Shown here: positions 6,940 through 10,519 of the stretch, piece by piece | How the letters are laid out: each line of letters starts with the position of its first letter | How positions within the stretch are numbered: position 1 is the first letter of the stretch | Assembly: GCA_020445165.1 (NCBI GenBank) | Contig: JAGRHE010000088.1 | Span: 1-10,519, forward strand | Direction: 5' to 3' | Length of the DNA: 10,519 nucleotides | Source: Gammaproteobacteria bacterium | GTDB taxonomy: Bacteria; Pseudomonadota; Gammaproteobacteria; Chromatiales; Sedimenticolaceae | Made by a program: the position numbers and the translations under genes | The notes under the pieces: model-generated | What the model saw: only the letters and a program-made list of their open reading frames with translations | What the model was told of the DNA's origin: nothing | Databases searched by the model: none

Positions 6940-8589
6940 ATGTTAATTCGCAGTAACCATCGACCCCATAATTTGATTCCGAGTACCCACTTGCGTCAGG
7001 CAGAAAAAAAACGACTGATTCCGGCCGTAATTCTGGCTTGTTTTGCGTGTTGCAGCCCGGGTCTGCATGCAGAGCAGGATGCCGACAGCGTGCTCGATTG
7101 CGTCATCAATCCAAGCGTGGTGGCCGATCTGGGCAGCGGTGTCCCCGGTATCATTGACCGGGTCATGGTTGACCGATCGGACCATGTCGAAGCCGGCCAG
7201 GTGGTGGCCGAGCTCGAGTCCGGTGTCGAGATCGCTGCTCGTGATCTCGCCCAGGTGCGAGCCGAAAAGGACACGGAGATCGAATTGAGGCGTGTGAACG
7301 CGGCGTTCGGCCAGCGCCAGCACGCGCGCTCGGAAGACCTCTTCGCGCGCAAGGTGATATCGACCAATGACAGGGACGAGCGCAAGACAGAGGCGCGTCT
7401 GGCCGACATCCAGCTGCGTCAGGCCAGGGACAACAAGGAACTGGCCGTTCTCGAGTTGCGGCGTGCTGAACAGGTCTTGAAGAGGCGAAGTATAAAGAGC
7501 CCGATTTCGGGCGTGGTCATGGAACGCTTCAAGACCATCGGCGAATACGTCGACGAACAGCCGGTACTTCGGGTTGCGCAACTGGACCCGTTGTTCATCG
7601 AGGTGTTCGTCCCGGTCGAGCGGTTGGGCGAAGTACGGCCGGGGATGGAGGCCGAGGTGTGGTCTGATGCGGTCGGTGATCAGCGTTGGCAGGCACAGGT
7701 CAGTCGGGTTGACCGGGTTGCCGATGTGGCCAGTGGCACTTACGGTGTGCGACTGGTGCTTCCCAATCCGGAATACCGCGTACCCGCCGGACTGCGCTGC
7801 CGGCTGGCGTTCTCTCCCGTCACCGAGCCCCCGGTCGCCACACTTGAGCAGCCGGACACTGTGACATCTGAGATACCCGCGAAGCCGGATAATGCCGCCG
7901 TCGAGGTCATCGAGAATGTGTCGAGTGAGGCGGCGGACACGCTGACAAGTGTGCCGGATACGGCAGACTCAGGCCACGCAGCGGTTGAAGATAAGCTGGC
8001 AACGCCGCTGCGGATCGACGAGGCTGAAGTCAGCGCGGAAACGGATGAGGTCGCAGCCGTGCCGGCGGACGTGGCAGCTGCACAGGTTGCCGAAGCGGTG
8101 ATGCCCGGCCCGGTGACCGAGCCGGTCTGCCTGCGCAGTGGACCCTATGCGTCGAAAACCGCTGCCGGAAAAGTGGCGCGTGAGCTCGAGCAGTTGGGGC
8201 TCGTCACCCGGATCGAATCGCACGAGGAAAGTGAACAGCGCGGTTTGCGCGTGGTATCACGTTGGTTCAACGAGCACAGCCATGCCGATGCCTTCGTTAC
8301 ACGTCTGAAGCAGGCGGGCATCAAGGACTTCTTCGTCGCGCCGGGCAGGCGTCTCCCGTATCGGGTGAATCTTGGTCTCTACAACGACGAACGCAGTGCG
8401 ACCAAGCGCGTCGCTGACCTCGAGTCGAAGGGGATCGACGCGGATATCCTCGCCTGGACGCAGCCGGTTACGCGCTATCAGTTGACGGTAAGCGGTGAGG
8501 CGGATGAATCGCTGTCGCGACATCTGGCCGAACTCCCGGCGAGCAAACCTGCACGCTGCGAGCAACTCGTCAGCCAGGCCGGACACTGA
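6940..8589 (+). CDS. Periplasmic HlyD-type adaptor with C-terminal SPOR-like domains
   Basis: Residues about 21-44 form a Sec signal peptide: AEKKR, a hydrophobic stretch LIPAVILACFACC, and a cleavage site LHA/EQ. A lipoprotein box is not convincing. Residues 55-292 are a HlyD/RND adaptor core: lipoyl half SGVPGIIDRVMVDRSDHVEA, a charged coiled hairpin (100-180), second half IKSPISGVVMERF, then barrel strands to RVPAGLRCRLAF. A Pro/Glu/Val/Ala-rich linker (293-395) leads to one full SPOR-like module (396-468, VCLRSGPYASKTAAGKVARE) and a second, shorter one (472-518, PYRVNLGLYNDERSATKR). SPOR domains bind peptidoglycan in known proteins, so this adaptor may be held at the wall. The start is uncertain: ATG 6940 leaves a long 25-residue n-region and a poorly spaced AAAGG, whereas TTG 6991 would give a more typical signal peptide. 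The gap to the M50 gene is 41 bases, so it is probably in the same operon. Confidence 0.85.
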   Translation: MLIRSNHRPHNLIPSTHLRQAEKKRLIPAVILACFACCSPGLHAEQDADSVLDCVINPSVVADLGSGVPGIIDRVMVDRSDHVEAGQVVAELESGVEIAARDLAQVRAEKDTEIELRRVNAAFGQRQHARSEDLFARKVISTNDRDERKTEARLADIQLRQARDNKELAVLELRRAEQVLKRRSIKSPISGVVMERFKTIGEYVDEQPVLRVAQLDPLFIEVFVPVERLGEVRPGMEAEVWSDAVGDQRWQAQVSRVDRVADVASGTYGVRLVLPNPEYRVPAGLRCRLAFSPVTEPPVATLEQPDTVTSEIPAKPDNAAVEVIENVSSEAADTLTSVPDTADSGHAAVEDKLATPLRIDEAEVSAETDEVAAVPADVAAAQVAEAVMPGPVTEPVCLRSGPYASKTAAGKVARELEQLGLVTRIESHEESEQRGLRVVSRWFNEHSHADAFVTRLKQAGIKDFFVAPGRRLPYRVNLGLYNDERSATKRVADLESKGIDADILAWTQPVTRYQLTVSGEADESLSRHLAELPASKPARCEQLVSQAGH

Positions 8590-8601
8590 CGCACTCCATG
8601 A

Positions 8602-8632
8602 ACCATCCGATGACCGGTTCGTCGGCCATGGT
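8602..8632 (+). promoter_or_regulatory. Stem-loop between the adaptor operon and the giant protein gene
   Basis: CCGATGA (8607-8613) pairs with TTCGTCGG (8619-8625, one G-U), and ACCAT/ATGGT (8602-8606 and 8628-8632) extends the stem across a two-base bulge. No T-run follows, so it is not a standard terminator. It could mark an RNA processing or attenuation site that sets the ratio of adaptor to cargo transcript. The rest of 8590-8694 shows no clear promoter. Confidence 0.35.
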
Positions 8633-8680
8633 CTGAATCCAATTCTGCTAAACGACCTGGCACTTCAGCCGATACCCCTC

Positions 8681-8685
8681 GAAGG
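8681..8685 (+). promoter_or_regulatory. Ribosome binding site for the giant LEPR-XLL protein
   Basis: GAAGG lies 9 bases before ATG 8695 and supports that start. The competing GTG at 8752 has GGGGA 6 bases upstream and would give a shorter, basic N-terminus more like other LEPR-XLL proteins, so the choice is not final. Confidence 0.5.
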
Positions 8686-8694
8686 CGCGGACCG

Positions 8695-10519
8695 ATGTTT
8701 CCCGAACAGGAATGCGGTTCTCAGACATCTAACGGGACATGGGGAACAGGCGTGCGCAAACGCCCCGGCAAATCTTTGAACAGGGCTCGTGCCTCGCCGC
8801 TGATAGAGTTTCTCGAACCGCGAATTCTGTTGTCTGCGGATTTCCCCGGCGCCGATTCCCTGATGCCCGCGGTCGATGACCTTGCCGAGGTCGATGTCGA
8901 ACAGGTGCTGGAGAATGCGCGCGCCGCGTTTGCACAGCAGGCTGCCGATCATCACGAGTCCGCCGACGCTGATTCCTATCCTTTCGTTCCTGACCAGAGC
9001 CTCGATGCGAGAGAGGGGGGGAGGCAGGAGCTCGTTATCGTCGACCCCGCCGTGCCGGATTACGAACAATTACTGGCGGAGGTGTATACCGGTGTCGATG
9101 ACAGCCGTCAGATCGATGTCCTGGTTCTCGATGCCGAACGTTCGGGGATCGAGCAGATCAGCGATGCACTGCTTGCTTACCGCGACCTCGATGCCATTCA
9201 CCTGCTGACTCACGGACAGGAAGCCGCCATCGTTGTGGTCGGCGACGTCATCGACCTGGAGCGCTTGCAGAGTGACTCTGCGTCTTTCGCCGGGTGGGGC
9301 GGGGCATTGAATGCAAATGGCGACATCCTGGTATACGGCTGCGATGTTGCGTCCACTGTCGATGGGCAGCAGCTGATCGACAGCCTGGCCGCGATCACGC
9401 GTGCCGATGTTGCGGCGTCCGATGATCTGACCGGTAACGCTGAACAGGGTGCCGACTGGGACCTGGAGTACCGTGCCGGCGATGTGGAAGCATCACTGGC
9501 GGTCACTGCCTCGGCTCAGTCGGATTGGACCGGAACGCTGGCCACCGATCCACTGACCACGAACTGGGCGATCAGTGGTACCGGGCCTTATACGACGACC
9601 ACCGGTGGTGCCAATCCGGTCGGCGTGACGATGGCGTTCACCCTGCCCGCCGGCACCGATGTACAGAACGCGGTCAACCAGAACATGACCACCAACGCAT
9701 TCTTCAGCAATGCCGACGTTCAGGGCGCAACTTCGCTGTATGCCGAGATCCTTTGGGACGATACACCGGAATTGCCGGGAACGACGCCAGCCAGCGGCGA
9801 CGCGGGGACTGTTACGATCACGTTTACGTTTGATCGCGCGGTCGTGAATCCGATTTTGCATGCCGATAAGCTCGGCGGATACGACAGCAGCACATCGAAC
9901 TCGTCGCTATGGACCGTCACGACGCCGGGCGCCACGTTGACCAAGCTTGCCGGTGTCAACCATCTGGACGTTACCAGCAACACTTTCCAACGCACGCCGG
10001 GTGTCTCAACGACGAGCAATCCGGAAGCAAGTGCGAACTCCGCGACCGGCACCGCTGCCGGTTCCATCCAGGTAAACGGTACGTTCACCACGCTGACGTT
10101 TACGTTCGATGCCTCCGGTAACGAAGGTGCCGGTGGTGATGGCATGGAACTGCTATGGGAACTGGTCGCCGAGAATCCCTATATCACCAGTAACGGTGGC
10201 GGTGGGACGGCCAGCATCAATGTCGCGGAAAACACCACAGCGGTGACGACGGTGTCCGCGTCCGATACGCAGACTGATTCGATCACTTACAGCATCGCCG
10301 GTGGAGATGATGCGGCGAAGTTCACTATCCATTCCGGTTCTGGTGTGCTGACCTTTGCATCGGCACCTGATTTTGAGAATCCGACCGATGTCGGATCCAA
10401 CAACGTCTACCAGGTGGTAGTCCAGGCGACCGACGGTAAGGGATTTACTGATACCCAGACGATCAATGTCACCGTGACCGACGTCAACGAGGCGCCGACC
10501 GGCAGCGGCAGTCTGTCGA
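8695..10519 (+). CDS. Giant LEPR-XLL / DUF4347 / cadherin-repeat surface protein, N-terminal part (runs off window)
   Basis: The frame is open from 8695 to the right edge (608 residues visible). A basic N-terminus (KRPGKSLNRARASPL) precedes LEPRILLSAD at 40-49, the LEPR-XLL motif found at the start of very large repetitive surface proteins. After an acidic spacer, residues 112-282 are a DUF4347 domain: ELVIVDPAVPDYEQLL, IDVLVLDAERSGIEQISDAL, DAIHLLTHGQ (His173), DILVYGCDVA (Cys216), ending near SDWTGTL. Residues 283-499 are a Thr/Ser/Gly-rich beta region I cannot assign. A first cadherin-like repeat covers about 507-601: SINVAEN, ITYSIAGGDDAAKFTI, GVLTF, DFEN, VVVQATDGKG, ending in VTVTDVNEAPT with the usual calcium-type D.NE.P junction. 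More repeats are expected downstream. There is no ordinary Sec signal peptide. Likely role is a secreted adhesin or matrix protein, exported by the adaptor genes just upstream; that link is inferred from context. The alternative start GTG 8752 removes 19 residues. Confidence 0.88.
   Translation, partial: MFPEQECGSQTSNGTWGTGVRKRPGKSLNRARASPLIEFLEPRILLSADFPGADSLMPAVDDLAEVDVEQVLENARAAFAQQAADHHESADADSYPFVPDQSLDAREGGRQELVIVDPAVPDYEQLLAEVYTGVDDSRQIDVLVLDAERSGIEQISDALLAYRDLDAIHLLTHGQEAAIVVVGDVIDLERLQSDSASFAGWGGALNANGDILVYGCDVASTVDGQQLIDSLAAITRADVAASDDLTGNAEQGADWDLEYRAGDVEASLAVTASAQSDWTGTLATDPLTTNWAISGTGPYTTTTGGANPVGVTMAFTLPAGTDVQNAVNQNMTTNAFFSNADVQGATSLYAEILWDDTPELPGTTPASGDAGTVTITFTFDRAVVNPILHADKLGGYDSSTSNSSLWTVTTPGATLTKLAGVNHLDVTSNTFQRTPGVSTTSNPEASANSATGTAAGSIQVNGTFTTLTFTFDASGNEGAGGDGMELLWELVAENPYITSNGGGGTASINVAENTTAVTTVSASDTQTDSITYSIAGGDDAAKFTIHSGSGVLTFASAPDFENPTDVGSNNVYQVVVQATDGKGFTDTQTINVTVTDVNEAPTGSGSLS

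Noticed and set aside
9493..10145. Reverse-strand open frames opposite the giant protein
   Set aside because: The + strand frame is continuous and carries DUF4347 and cadherin patterns; the reverse frames show no domain.

Overview
The window looks like a chromosomal segment of a GC-rich, flagellated or otherwise chemotactic gammaproteobacterium. The PurA sequence closely follows the E. coli enzyme over its whole visible length. The cytosolic tandem-PAS chemoreceptor and the LEPR-XLL/DUF4347 giant surface protein are also typical of free-living or symbiotic aquatic gammaproteobacteria. I cannot name a genus. All supported genes are on the + strand.

Layout: (1) 2-892 is the 3' two thirds of purA (adenylosuccinate synthetase), closed by a clear intrinsic terminator at 918-950. 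(2) 1122-2435 is a soluble PAS-PAS-MCP signalling protein resembling the BdlA type, with a weak possible sigma-28 promoter in front. (3) 2436-2833 is a 398-base gap without a convincing gene, packed with inverted repeats, including two perfect 11-bp stems. It looks like a structured RNA leader or a dispersed repeat element. (4) 2834-8589 holds three genes in a row that all carry HlyD/biotinyl-lipoyl adaptor modules, each fused to something different: GAF-GAF-TM-HlyD, PqqD-M50 zinc protease-HlyD, and signal peptide-HlyD-linker-SPOR. (5) From about 8695 to beyond the right edge runs the start of a giant repeat protein with an N-terminal LEPR-XLL motif, a DUF4347 domain and a first cadherin-like repeat.

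Working model (inference): genes 3 to 6 form one export and surface-display locus. The large LEPR-XLL/DUF4347 protein would be the cargo. The PqqD-M50-HlyD membrane protein could recognise and cleave it or its leader. The GAF-HlyD protein could link cytoplasmic ligand sensing to the periplasmic assembly. The HlyD-SPOR protein could tie the periplasmic part to peptidoglycan. No ABC transporter ATPase and no TolC-like outer membrane protein is encoded in the window. Either they lie outside it, or this locus departs from classical type I secretion; that is the most interesting question here. The upstream BdlA-like protein would fit a biofilm or adhesion theme, but the 398-base structured gap separates it from the locus.
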